Shown here piece after piece: positions 32,299-42,300 of a stretch of DNA of 64,000 nucleotides. The stretch's first letter is position 1. Each line of letters begins with the position of its first letter. Under the pieces are notes generated by a model. It did not search any database. It saw only the letters and a list, made by a program, of their open reading frames with translations, and was not told the DNA's origin. Position numbers and translations under genes: made by a program. Origin of the DNA: Nitrospira sp. CR1.1 (GTDB lineage Bacteria; Nitrospirota; Nitrospiria; Nitrospirales; Nitrospiraceae); assembly GCA_014055465.1 (NCBI GenBank), contig WIAF01000001.1, positions 248,001 through 312,000 of the forward strand, in the 5' to 3' direction.

Positions 32299-33261
32299 CT
32301 ATTCGCCAGGTCCCTTGCGCTGCCCCTGTCGGCCGAGCACCAACACATTCGGCTGACGTTCGACTTGTTGCGCCACTCGATTCATCGTGGCCGTGAGTTG
32401 CCGTAATTCACTGACCAGAAGCCCTGCGTCTGCCAGCGTCTCCCGGGAGAATTGCTCAATACCCGGCTTGCTGGCAACGACCGTCTCCCCGACTTCACGG
32501 CTCGTTCGCGCCACCTCCGCCGTCATCTGTTGCAGCGCGGCGGCGCTTTTGCCCATGCGATCCAGGAGCGCCGGCACCTGTGTTCCCAGGTGCTCCGTCA
32601 GGCGTGCGGTCCGCTCGGCCGCCTCCGCTGCGTGCTGCGCTCCGCGGTCCACCTGACCGCTCCGGGCCGCCAGCACCTTCGTGACCTCTGCCACGTCTTT
32701 CAGGATCTGCCCGAAGCGCGCGCGATTCTCTTCATCCAAGACGAGAGACGCATTCTGTGCGAGGCCATTCAAATTGGCCGCCAGATTCGCCAGTCCCTGG
32801 TCCGCCAAGAGTTTGGCCAGCGCCCCGTCCAGACGGCCGAACAAGGAGGGAACGCTCTGGATGACCGGATGCATCTGTCCCGCAACGGGCATCAACGGCG
32901 GCGCGTCTCTCGTTCCTCCTGTCAGATTGAGCGTGACCAATCCCGTGAGTCCTTGCGTCACCAGAACTGCTTGGGTATCCGTTTTGACAGGCGTGCCGCC
33001 GACAATGTCCAGTAGAATTCGAACCTCTTCGGAATTCTCGGGATTGAGAATGACTTCCTTCACCCGCCCGACGTCCACTCCGCGATACTTCACGGTCGAA
33101 TCGACGCCGAGTCCGGCGACGGATTCCCTCGTATAGACAACATACCGGTCATAGACGCCGCGGTAATCCGTCTTTCCCAGCCAGAGAACCGCGCCGAGCA
33201 CCGTGGCGCCCAGCAAGAGGACGAATGCGCCGACGACGATATAGTTGACCTTCGGTTCCAT
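32299..33261 (-). CDS. mlaD: MlaD-like MCE domain protein
   Basis: A 320-residue MCE protein: N-terminal TM helix (about 7-28), MCE domain about 38-118 (VKYRGVDVGRVKEVILNPEN, LLDIVGGTPVKTDT, GLTGLVTLNLTGG), then a long helical C-terminal region (about 150-300) rich in Ala, Gln and Glu. This is longer than E. coli MlaD (about 183 residues) and nearer to PqiB/LetB-like or plastid TGD2-type tails. It is a periplasmic lipid-binding component working with the adjacent ATPase and permease. Confidence 0.88.
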   Translation of the reverse strand: MEPKVNYIVVGAFVLLLGATVLGAVLWLGKTDYRGVYDRYVVYTRESVAGLGVDSTVKYRGVDVGRVKEVILNPENSEEVRILLDIVGGTPVKTDTQAVLVTQGLTGLVTLNLTGGTRDAPPLMPVAGQMHPVIQSVPSLFGRLDGALAKLLADQGLANLAANLNGLAQNASLVLDEENRARFGQILKDVAEVTKVLAARSGQVDRGAQHAAEAAERTARLTEHLGTQVPALLDRMGKSAAALQQMTAEVARTSREVGETVVASKPGIEQFSRETLADAGLLVSELRQLTATMNRVAQQVERQPNVLVLGRQGQRKGPGE

Positions 33262-33271
33262 CCGGCACCTC

Positions 33272-34078
33272 TCATTCGCGAGGCAGCGCCCTCCCGTTGT
33301 GGTTCAGATTCGCGGCGCGCCCCCGCGGACCGTGAAAATAATTCCGGACGGCCGGGTCGTCCGAGGCCGCCAGATGCTCCATGGTCCCCATACCCAGCAC
33401 ATGCCCCTCTCCCAGCACCGCCACTCGATCCGCGATGCGCCACAACGAATCAAGATCATGGGTGACCATCACGACGGTCAGCCCTAACAATCGCTTCAGG
33501 TCAAGCACCAACTCATCAAAGCCGGCGGCGATCATCGGATCCAACCCGGCCGTGGGTTCGTCGAGGAACAACAGCTCAGGGTCCATGACAATAGCGCGGG
33601 CCAACGCGGCGCGCCGCCTCATGCCGCCGCTGAGTTCGCGCGGGAATTTCGCGGCACTGTCAGGCGTTAAGCCGACCAGGGCGATTTTTAAGGCCACGAT
33701 CTCCCGGATGAGCCCGGCACTCAGCGACGTGTGCTCCCGTAAGGGCACGGCAACGTTGTCCGCCAACGTCATGGAACTGAACAACGCCCCATGTTGGAAC
33801 ATCACGCCGAAGCGGCGATGCAAGGAGCCCCCGTCGATCTGTTGAAGCTCGCGGCTGTCGCAGCCCAGCAGGCTGATCGTTCCGGCAGCAGGAGTCAGCA
33901 GTCCGATGATTTCGCGCAAGAGCGTGGATTTTCCGCAACCGTTGCCGCCCGCAATGGCGAAGACCTCGCCTTTCACAACGGTGAGGCTCACATCCTGATG
34001 CACAACCGCCGGCCCGAATTGCGTCGAGACATGGCTGACCTCGATCACGGGAGCCTCAGTTTGCACAGCTACAGACAT
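33272..34078 (-). CDS. mlaF: MlaF-like ABC transporter ATP-binding protein
   Basis: A 268-residue ATPase: Walker A GGNGCGKST, Q-loop FQHGALF, signature LSGGMRRRAALARA, Walker B LLFLDEPTAGLDP and switch His in VTHDLDS. The order mlaE, mlaF, mlaD, lipoprotein matches retrograde phospholipid transport operons that keep outer-membrane asymmetry. The start at 34078 gives the usual N-terminus. It lies downstream of an inverted-repeat element (34135-34315) that separates it from the permease gene. Confidence 0.9.
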   Translation of the reverse strand: MSVAVQTEAPVIEVSHVSTQFGPAVVHQDVSLTVVKGEVFAIAGGNGCGKSTLLREIIGLLTPAAGTISLLGCDSRELQQIDGGSLHRRFGVMFQHGALFSSMTLADNVAVPLREHTSLSAGLIREIVALKIALVGLTPDSAAKFPRELSGGMRRRAALARAIVMDPELLFLDEPTAGLDPMIAAGFDELVLDLKRLLGLTVVMVTHDLDSLWRIADRVAVLGEGHVLGMGTMEHLAASDDPAVRNYFHGPRGRAANLNHNGRALPRE

Positions 34079-34134
34079 GACACCTGTCACTCCCCAAGAT
34101 TAGGTCGGGCCGGAGAACGGATTTCAACATCTTG

Positions 34135-34315
34135 GTAGCCCGGACTACTCATGAATGCCGTCGCGAGGCATCCGAGACCGAAGTCCGCCAGGGCGTCTCG
34201 CAAGCGAGGCCGACGCAGGCGTATCCGCGATACGTTGAGGAGGCCGAACGAGAAACGCCCTGCCGGACGAAAGTATCGGATGCCGCAGCAGGTATTCATG
34301 AGTGGTCCGGGCTAC
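34135..34315. repeat. Inverted-repeat element, family 1, inside the mla operon
   Basis: 181 bases with 25-base terminal inverted repeats matching at 23 positions (arms begin gtagcccgga and end in actcatgaat plus three or four bases). The TAG stop of the permease gene (34312-34314) lies in the right arm. The interior shares ordered words with the element at 21483-21676 and has no coding capacity. It separates mlaE from mlaF in what should be one transcript. Confidence 0.75.
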
Positions 34316-35451
34316 AGGTTCCACCAGTTCAGCAAAATGCTGCACATCGCGTCGAAAATGATCACCAGAAAAATGCTCTGCACCACGCTGATCGTCGTAT
34401 GCCGCCCCACATCATCCACGCCGCCTCGGATCTGAAAGCCCTGATAACAGCCGGCCATCGCAATGATGACGGCAAAAAACGGCGCCTTGCCGATGCCGAT
34501 CAGAAAATGCCGCAAGGCCACCGCCTCCTCGAACCGTTCAAGAAACGCCGTGAAGCTCACGTTCAGCTGATTCGACGCGATCAACATGCCGCCGAACACA
34601 CCCAGCACATCGGCATAGACGGTCAGCAACGGCAACGCCACGACCAACGCGAGCATCCGCGGCAAGACCAGCAGTTCGGTGGGCGACAACCCGAACGTGC
34701 GCAACGCGTCCAGCTCTTCCGTCACCTTCATCGTGCCGATGTGTGCCGCATAGGCCGACCCTGACCGTCCGGCGATCAAAATGGCTGCGATCAGCGGCGC
34801 AATTTCGCGCAGCAACGAAATCCCCACCAGATCCACGATAAAAATATTGGTGCCGAACTTCCGTAATTGCTCGGCACCCTGGTAGGCGATCACGACCCCG
34901 ATCAGAAACGTCAGCAGCCCGGTAATCGGCAGGGCATTGACCCCGTCGAGCCGAAGGCTGTTCAACGCACTGCGCCAGCGCAGGCGCGCAGGCGACGAAC
35001 ACACGCGCAGCAGCGCGATTGAACTGTCGCCGATAAACTCCAATCCCCGCAGGAGTCCGGCGACCAGATTGCTGATCGACGATCGGAGCCGCGTCGCGCC
35101 GTTCGGCCGCGCAGCCACATGGGCCATCATGGCGTCCCAGTGGGCCGACACCAGGCTCATGAGCTGCGCATGTTCTGACCGCAACCCTTCGACCGTCACC
35201 TCACAGCCGCGCCGCCGGGCTTCCATGACCGCCCGGGACAACAACACAGCCCCGCCCGTATCGAAGGCCTGTATCCCGCTTCCCTCAAATCTCAACGCAC
35301 CACCGGCAGGCCACTCCATCACCCCGAGGGCCTGTTCGACTCGCCCAACCCCGGACATCGTCCACGAGCCACGACACCGCAGGGTTCGGCGGTCCACGAA
35401 GGTCACCGCAGCCGACTCCCCCGGAGACTCCGTGATGTGAGGGCGATTCAT
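34312..35451 (-). CDS. mlaE: MlaE-like ABC permease with N-terminal STAS (MlaB-like) domain
   Basis: A 379-residue fusion. Residues about 15-100 form a STAS-like domain (GGALRFEGSGIQAFDTGGAV, VTVEGLRSEHAQLMSLV); residues about 125-379 are the MlaE permease with five to six helices and the conserved GLTFLIGVVIAYQGAEQL, GSAYAAHIGTMKVTEELDAL and GAVG-type regions. In E. coli the STAS protein is the separate MlaB; here it is fused. The stop codon lies in the inverted-repeat element. Confidence 0.87.
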   Translation of the reverse strand: MNRPHITESPGESAAVTFVDRRTLRCRGSWTMSGVGRVEQALGVMEWPAGGALRFEGSGIQAFDTGGAVLLSRAVMEARRRGCEVTVEGLRSEHAQLMSLVSAHWDAMMAHVAARPNGATRLRSSISNLVAGLLRGLEFIGDSSIALLRVCSSPARLRWRSALNSLRLDGVNALPITGLLTFLIGVVIAYQGAEQLRKFGTNIFIVDLVGISLLREIAPLIAAILIAGRSGSAYAAHIGTMKVTEELDALRTFGLSPTELLVLPRMLALVVALPLLTVYADVLGVFGGMLIASNQLNVSFTAFLERFEEAVALRHFLIGIGKAPFFAVIIAMAGCYQGFQIRGGVDDVGRHTTISVVQSIFLVIIFDAMCSILLNWWNL

Positions 35452-35459
35452 AACCTGCT

Positions 35460-36641
35460 TCAGTACACGCGTTGCACCGGGTCCTGATCCTGCGAAACCG
35501 CGAGACGCTGCCTCCCCGCTACCAATAACGCGCCGAAGCCAACAATCACGGCGACCAGGGTCAGCAGGTTTCCGACGACCGGCACGAACGTCAGGAGTGA
35601 ATACAACACCAGCCCCGCCAGAAACGGCCGGGCCAAGGAGGACGAATCGCCCGGCCGGCGAAACAGGAATTGTCCCGCATAGGTGATGGCAAAGATTCTC
35701 GCCAGATACGCCGTCACGCCGTACAGCGCGAGCAGAATCACTCCCGCCGGCAGCACCAGCACCGTGACCACGAAACTGATGGCGACGATGGGCGCGGCGA
35801 CCGACGCGGCCAAACCCCATCCCAGGGAAGCCCCCGGACGCTCGCGTATGGCCGCCGCAGCCTCCCCGGAAAACTGCGGGAATAGTCGCAAGAGGATCAA
35901 TCCCAAACATAACGTGGAGAGGAAACTGACGAAGGCCGCCAGAAATCGCATCCCGATCAGTCCCTGGCGAGCCCGTTCGACGCTCCACCCCTCGGGCAAG
36001 GGGCGACGCGTGATCGGCCCCTGCACGACGGCCTCCTCGTCAATGGAAGGAGCAGCCTCACCCCAATACCGCAGCCGCCCGCCGACCGATGCCTTCGATG
36101 TCAGACGCACAGACTCAGCTGCGACGATGACATCCCGTTCGATCCCATTGGAGAAAGTCGCCTGCCACGCGCCCACCCTTGCATCGCGGCCGATCGCTCC
36201 GGCAAGCTGCACAAAGCCGCCGCCTACGATAAGATTCTCCCGCACGGTCGCCTTCTCTGTCAGATGGACATCGACACCGCCGAGGGTGGCGTTTCTGCCG
36301 ATGGCCCCGCTGACAGTAATGTGCGCGCCGGCCACGCGGGCATCCTGGGCGATCGTGCCGGACAACACGACCTTGGCCCCCGCCACGATCACATCCCCGT
36401 TCACGACGCCATCCACAATCACTTCACCACCCGCCGCATACAGATCCCCGTTCACGATGCCGGAGATTTCAACGTGCGGACCGACCGCAAAGTAATCACC
36501 CTGCACCACCTGTCCCGCCCGCAACACCGCTCTCCCGTCAAGCGGCGACCGGGCGTTGGGAGTCTCCGCAGAAACAGACGGCACACCGAGACTCACCACC
36601 GTGAGAAGGACGACGCGAGTGATGACGCCGATGATGTTCAT
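35460..36641 (-). CDS. Bactofilin-like beta-helix protein with membrane domain
   Basis: A 393-residue protein: signal peptide (about 1-25, ending SAET), a repeat region about 40-200 of six-residue-type beta-helix turns (GDLYAAGGEVIVDGVVNGDV, SGTIAQDARVAGAHITVSGA), then four or more TM helices about 235-370. The combination of polymer-forming bactofilin-like repeats with a membrane domain is common in bacterial envelope proteins of unknown function. The start overlaps the preceding DUF2231 stop (ATGA, 36638-36641). Confidence 0.78.
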   Translation of the reverse strand: MNIIGVITRVVLLTVVSLGVPSVSAETPNARSPLDGRAVLRAGQVVQGDYFAVGPHVEISGIVNGDLYAAGGEVIVDGVVNGDVIVAGAKVVLSGTIAQDARVAGAHITVSGAIGRNATLGGVDVHLTEKATVRENLIVGGGFVQLAGAIGRDARVGAWQATFSNGIERDVIVAAESVRLTSKASVGGRLRYWGEAAPSIDEEAVVQGPITRRPLPEGWSVERARQGLIGMRFLAAFVSFLSTLCLGLILLRLFPQFSGEAAAAIRERPGASLGWGLAASVAAPIVAISFVVTVLVLPAGVILLALYGVTAYLARIFAITYAGQFLFRRPGDSSSLARPFLAGLVLYSLLTFVPVVGNLLTLVAVIVGFGALLVAGRQRLAVSQDQDPVQRVY

Positions 36642-37066
36642 CGTGATAGGACTCCTGCGCCGTAGCGATAGACCAGTTCGCCGCCGTAATAACTGGCGAC
36701 GAGGAGCAGCACCGAACCACCCACACCGAGAAACAGCACCAGTAGCGAGCGCTCCCGCATCCATCCCCAATAGGAGAGCATCCTCACCCCCAGGAGGCCG
36801 GCAAACACCCAAAAGACCGCGAATGCCAGTTCTTCATGCGTTTCGATCGCCTGCTTCGGAATCTTCCCACTGTGCTCGACTGCGTCTTCCGCGACATGAC
36901 CGGTGAGCAGGGCCGCCAAGGCGGCCAGGACCCCGAGCGCCAGCAATGAGAGACTCGTCGATCGAAACTCCTCCCCCCGCCATCGCAGCGCGGCCAGATC
37001 GAACAACAGGCTCGCCAGAAGCAGCGCGATGGGAAAGTGAACGACCATCGGGTGAATAGGATGCAT
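36638..37066 (-). CDS. DUF2231 membrane protein
   Basis: A 142-residue protein with four transmembrane helices, starting HPIHPMVVHFPIALLLASLLFD, the DUF2231 opening with conserved histidines that could bind heme or metal. The GGAGGAGGGGAC Shine-Dalgarno supports the ATG at 37066 rather than the upstream one. It is coupled by four bases to the bactofilin-like gene. Function unknown. Confidence 0.82.
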   Translation of the reverse strand: MHPIHPMVVHFPIALLLASLLFDLAALRWRGEEFRSTSLSLLALGVLAALAALLTGHVAEDAVEHSGKIPKQAIETHEELAFAVFWVFAGLLGVRMLSYWGWMRERSLLVLFLGVGGSVLLLVASYYGGELVYRYGAGVLSR

Positions 37067-37382
37067 GTCCCCTCCTCCGTTCACGGCAGAACCCTGATAG
37101 CCGGGTCCGCATCATCCTCCGCGACGAGGCATACCCCGTCCCGGTCTACCATAGGGCGGACACACATGCCTCGACTCCTGAACAGATGCACGGCTCTGGG
37201 CAGAGACGTGCAAGGATAGAGCCCTGCCCTGCGTCAGCGTGGGGCACGGTCAACCGTATCTCCTAGGTACCGGGATACGCGCTGATGATCGAGGTGCGGC
37301 GGCAGGATCGGGGAGGTCTGCTACAGAAACGACCTACGCTCCTGTGGCAGAATGCAACAGATCAGACAGGCAGAAACCCGAC
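37067..37382. other. Intergenic region upstream of the DUF2231 operon
   Basis: About 315 bases between the DUF2231 start and the end of the ArnT-like gene. No frame with a good start on either strand and no clear hairpin with a T-run was found; a promoter for the minus-strand DUF2231-bactofilin pair is expected near 37085-37150 but cannot be pinned down. Confidence 0.4.
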
Positions 37383-39059
37383 TCAGCCTTGCGCCTGGAT
37401 GGACAGCAGATACAGATGCTTGCGGCCTGGCTGCCGGAACTCCTGAAGTGTTTCGACGGCCAGTCCGGCCTGCCTTTGCAGGAAGACCAGGTGCGATTCT
37501 TCCGTAATGACCCGGATAGGCCCCTGCGTACGCACTGCATGACGCACCGCTTCCTCATCAGGGAGATCACGCACCACTGAGTCCCGCTTCAGGTAGTACA
37601 CGGCATCTTCGTTCTTCGGCCAACCGGGAATGTACAGAAACATGGCGGGGCCCGTTTCCTTCGCCATGGATTTGAGCTCTTCTGTGGCCTTTCGCGGTGA
37701 AGCAGCCTGATCGATCGCCGGAAAGACATAGTTCACCACCAGCACTACGTAAGCCACCGCAAGCACACCGACCATACGAAGCGCGAACCGGAGACGGGCT
37801 GTGATGGCCGCATACAGCAGCATCCCGGCCAGGGAGACCATGATCACGACGAATACAGGAGACACGACCGGTTCCGATACGAGCCAACGACGGCGCAACG
37901 GTGCAGCGCCGAAGAACATTCCCCCGATGAAGACGAGGGCCAGGATCACCAGGAACACTCTCAACAACGGAGACATGGGCTCAGGGCCTTCGGAGGAAGA
38001 ACCGGACCGATGATACAAATAGCCGATCATCAAGCCGATGCCGGGCACCATGGTCGTCAGATAGGGCTCCCGTTTGAGCGTGGCCAGGCTGAACGCCGTG
38101 AAAAGACCCAGAACCCACACCAGCAATAACAGCTCCGTGGGATGCGAGCGCAACGGCCGCTGTGCCCACAACAGCACGAGGGCGGAGGGCAGCAGCGCGC
38201 ACCAGGGGAAAAAATCAGCCCACATCATGCCCAGATACCAGTAGATAGGATGCCCGTCCTTCGCAGTTCCGGCCGCTCCGGACAAGCCGCTACTCCAGAT
38301 GGATTTGACGGCACTCTCCAGTAAAAAATGATGCTGGTACCCTGCACTCAGAAGTTGCGCGTACCACGCCAGCAAGGCCACGGCCCCTGCCAGGCCGATC
38401 CAGAAGAATCTGTCGCGCACCATCCGGGCGTCGCGTTGAATCACGACATACAGAACCATGATCAGAAGGGGCAGGAAAAATCCATGCATCTCCTTGAGCA
38501 TCGCTCCGAGTGCCATACTGAGGAATGCGGCCAGATACCATCGTGAACTGCGCCCCAGGATCTGAACCTGAATCCAGGCGAAGAGAGCCAGGGTGACCAG
38601 AAACGTCAATGTCGAGTCGAACAACACGCGGCGCCCATACCAGATAAAAACATGGCTGGTGGCCACCACCAGCGCCGCCCAGAACCCGGCTCTCGACGAC
38701 ATCAACTGGCTCCCCAGCACATACGTCAGCAGGATGGTGCCCACCGCGGCCAGCGAACCGGGAAGGCGCAAGGCGATTTCGTGGTCTCCCCAGATTGATG
38801 TCGACACATTGAGCAGCCAAAAAAACAGCGGCGGCTTATTGAAGTAGGGAATGCCTTGATAGGTGAGGTCGAAAAATTGTCCCCGGCGGGCCATCTCTCC
38901 GGCGATGCCCGCATACAGCCCTTCGCTGCCTTCCAGCAGCGACAGGTGGAGGTTGGCAAAATAGGCCCAGCCGCCGACAAGAGCCAGCACCATCATCTCG
39001 ACATACCGCCGGCTTCCTGCCGTCTGCCCCTGACGCTCGTCCATCGCTGCCTGGTTCAT
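37383..39059 (-). CDS. ArnT-like/GT39-type glycosyltransferase
   Basis: A 558-residue polytopic protein of the GT-C fold (11-12 helices). The first loop holds EGSEGLYAGIAGEMARRG, equivalent to the acidic motif of ArnT and dolichyl-phosphate-mannose mannosyltransferases, followed by YQGIPYFNKPPLFFW. The C-terminal periplasmic part is from about residue 440. It transfers a sugar from a lipid-phosphate donor to an envelope acceptor, possibly lipid A or a protein. The start at 39059 has TTGGAGGC upstream. Confidence 0.85.
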   Translation of the reverse strand: MNQAAMDERQGQTAGSRRYVEMMVLALVGGWAYFANLHLSLLEGSEGLYAGIAGEMARRGQFFDLTYQGIPYFNKPPLFFWLLNVSTSIWGDHEIALRLPGSLAAVGTILLTYVLGSQLMSSRAGFWAALVVATSHVFIWYGRRVLFDSTLTFLVTLALFAWIQVQILGRSSRWYLAAFLSMALGAMLKEMHGFFLPLLIMVLYVVIQRDARMVRDRFFWIGLAGAVALLAWYAQLLSAGYQHHFLLESAVKSIWSSGLSGAAGTAKDGHPIYWYLGMMWADFFPWCALLPSALVLLWAQRPLRSHPTELLLLVWVLGLFTAFSLATLKREPYLTTMVPGIGLMIGYLYHRSGSSSEGPEPMSPLLRVFLVILALVFIGGMFFGAAPLRRRWLVSEPVVSPVFVVIMVSLAGMLLYAAITARLRFALRMVGVLAVAYVVLVVNYVFPAIDQAASPRKATEELKSMAKETGPAMFLYIPGWPKNEDAVYYLKRDSVVRDLPDEEAVRHAVRTQGPIRVITEESHLVFLQRQAGLAVETLQEFRQPGRKHLYLLSIQAQG

Positions 39060-39367
39060 CACGCCTCCAACCGACACCGCTCCATCTCGCTCAGAATGCC
39101 GCACCCGGCACACATCAGGCTGCGCAATGTTGCCGCAACTCTTCTCCAGGGGGCACAGTATAAATTTTCACCGGGCCATTGAGAAGCCCTTTTCCGGCCT
39201 CGCCGCTGTCGCAACAACCATCTGTTCCACACTGCGTAGTTTCCTTGCGCTGTTTTCCAGAGAGACAGCGATACGGATCATGGCGACGGGCACGACCGGA
39301 TGTGGAGGAAACAGAGGGAAACTGAAAACGGAGATCGGCGGCGGACGGGAGGACAATCGGCGCAGGC
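39060..39367. other. Intergenic region between RND pump and glycosyltransferase
   Basis: About 308 bases. It holds a small hairpin, CGCTGT with ACAGCG nine bases apart, around 39250-39270, downstream of the RND gene stop. No T-run follows it on the minus strand. No gene or repeat is visible. Confidence 0.4.
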
Positions 39368-42300
39368 TCATCCCGGCCGGTCGCCCACGACATGTCGTGG
39401 CGCTTCCATATGATCCGCTCGAGGCAAGGGGCAGACAGATACAGGCCGGGAATCGCCGATCCACAGGTAGTAGAGCACAGGGATGACGAACAGGGTCAAC
39501 ACCGTCGAGGCGCCCACCCCGAACAGCAGCGAGACTGCCAGCCCCTGAAAGATCGGATCGAGAATGATAACGAAGGCGCCGGCCATCAACGCCGCAGCGG
39601 TCAGCAGAATAGGACGGGTTCGAATGGCTCCCGCGCGAATGACCGCCTCCACCACCGCAACGCCCTCCGCTTCCTGGTGCTGGATGAAATCCACCAATAG
39701 AATTGAGTTTCGCACGATGATGCCGGCGAGAGCGATAAACCCGATCATCGACGTGGCCGTGAAATACGATCCGGTGAGCCAATGCCCCGGAAGAATGCCG
39801 ATCAACGTGAGCGGGATGGGCGCCATGATGACGAGCGGCGTCAGAAACGATTGGAATTGCGCCACGATCAGCAGATAGATCAGCAACAGCGCCGCCGTGA
39901 ATGCGATACCCATGTCTCGAAATGTTTCATAGGTAATATGCCACTCGCCGTCCCACTTCATCGCGAATCGCTGTTCCGACCAGGGCTGCACGGCATACTG
40001 CTGCTCCATCCGGTACCCTTCCGGCAACGTGTACTGCTCCAATTTTTTCCCGACGCCCATCACGCCATAGACCGGACTCTCGCCCCTGTCGGGGCCGGTT
40101 CCGCCGACATCCGCAATGACATAGACGACCGGCTTCTGATTCTTGTGATAGATGGCCTGTTCGCGCACGGTGTGTTCGACACGGATCAGTTCGGAGAGCG
40201 GCGCCATGTGACCCGCTGTCGTTCGCAGGGCGATTTCTCCGAGATGTTCCAGACCGGTTCGTTCGATGATCGGCAGGCGTAGCTTTACCTGCACCGGACG
40301 CTGCTCTTTGGGCATATGCACCAGACCGACGTCGACGCCTTCCAGCGCGAGGCGCAGGGTCCGCACGATTTCCTCCGACGGAATGCCCGCCAATGCCGCC
40401 TTCGCGCGGTCGACCGTCAACACATACTTGACCTGGTCCGCCTCCAGGTAATCGTCGACATCGACCACGCCGGCCGTCGTCTCAAACATCCGGCGAACAT
40501 CCCTGGCGATCTCGATCTGCCGGTCGTACTCAGGTCCGTAAATCTCGGCGACCAACACCGACTGAACCGGCGGGCCCGGCGGGACTTCGACCACCTTCAC
40601 ATTCGCCCCGTACCGCCGTCCGATGTCCTGGACCGCCGGACGAATCCGTTGCGCGATGTCGTGACTCTGCGCCTGCCGCCGATCCTTGGCCGCCAGATTG
40701 ATTTGAATGTCGGCTTCGTGCGGCTGGTCACGCAGATAGTAGTGCCGGACCAGGCCGTTGAAATTAAACGGCGAGGCGGTGCCGACATAGGCCTGGTAAT
40801 CGCGCATTTCGGGAATGGTTCGCACATACTGCGTCAGGGCCTTGGTCGTTCGGGCCGTTTCTTCCAGCGTTGTGCCTTCCGGCATGTCGATCACCAGCTG
40901 CAGTTCGCTTTTGTTGTCGAACGGCAGCATTTTCACCACCACATCACGCGTCCAGAACAGCAGCAGCGAACCGATCAACAATAACGCGATGACTGCCAGC
41001 GCCAGATAGGCCATCGCCGGATGAGACAACACCGGAGCGAGCAACCGCCGATACAACCGATAACTGCGGCTCTCCTCAACCGAGTTGTGATCGACGCCCG
41101 CCATGTGTACACCGGGCCGATAACAGGTCTGGCAGAACCAGGGGATGACAATGAACGCGACGAGCAGGGACACAAACATGGCGATCGAAGCATTCACGGG
41201 GATCGGACGCATATACGGCCCCATCAGACCGGAGACGAAGGCCATGGGCAGGAGGGCGGCAATCACCGTCAGGGTTGCCAGAATCGTCGGATTGCCGACC
41301 TCATCAACGGCGAAGAGCGAGGCTTCCCGATGTGGCCGTGTCCCCAGTGTCAGATGCCGATAGGTGTTTTCCACCAACACGATCGCATCGTCCACCAGGA
41401 TGCCGATGGAAAAGATCAACGCAAACAAGGTCACGCGATTGATGCTGTACCCGATGAGCATGGAGATACACAGGGTCAGCGCCAGCGTCAGCGGGATCAC
41501 AATCGAGACCGCAAGGGCTGGCCGCAGCCCCAGCGCCAACCCCAGAAAGACCACGACCGCCGCCACGGCAATGAGGAGATGCCAGAGTAACTCATTGGCC
41601 TTCTCATCGGCGGTCTCTCCGTAGTCGCGCGTCACCGTGACGCGTACATCGGCCGGAATCAGGCCCCCCTTCATCTCCTCAACCTTGCGAATGACGCCAT
41701 CAGCCACCGTGACGGCATTGGTGCCGGCCTGTTTGGCGATCGCCACCGTCACGGCGGGCGCTTCCCCTGAAGATGAAGCGCCGCCTCTCGAGTTCTCGCC
41801 AAACCACACGTACTGATTCGTTTCGCTGGGGCCGTCGATCACCTCCGCCACCTGGCGCAGATAGACCGGCCGTTGTTCGTTCACGCCGACCACCACGCCA
41901 TCAAGGTCGTCCTTTGAACGGATGAAGCGACCCGTCTCGACGAGAAAACTTTCGTTCCGACTCTCAAACCGGCCGGCAGGCAGCGACAGATTCTCCCCCT
42001 GAATGACGCTCGCCACTCGCAAGGGCGTCAGTCCGTACGCTTTCAGCCGGGCCGGATCGATCTGCACGCGTAATTCGCGGCCACGACCGCCAACCACGAA
42101 ACCGCTCGCCGTGCCGGGGACTTTCTTCGCATCCTCCAGCACCTGATCACCCAACTGACGCAGCTGGAAATCCGAATAACGCTCGCTCGACAGTGTCAGG
42201 GTCACGATCGGGACATCATTGACGTCCCGCGGCTTGACTTGGAAGGGCGCGGCGCCGGGCGGCAACAGGTCCTGGTTGGACATCAACTTGTCATAGAGGT

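Noticed and set aside
35452-35988. Long extension of the mlaE frame
   Set aside because: It is antisense-free but overlaps the bactofilin-like gene in another frame; composition is non-coding and the STAS domain begins after 35451.
40316-40984. Long plus-strand frames within the RND gene
   Set aside because: Mirror frames of a GC-rich gene; no known motif, no Shine-Dalgarno, and the RND protein explains the sequence fully.
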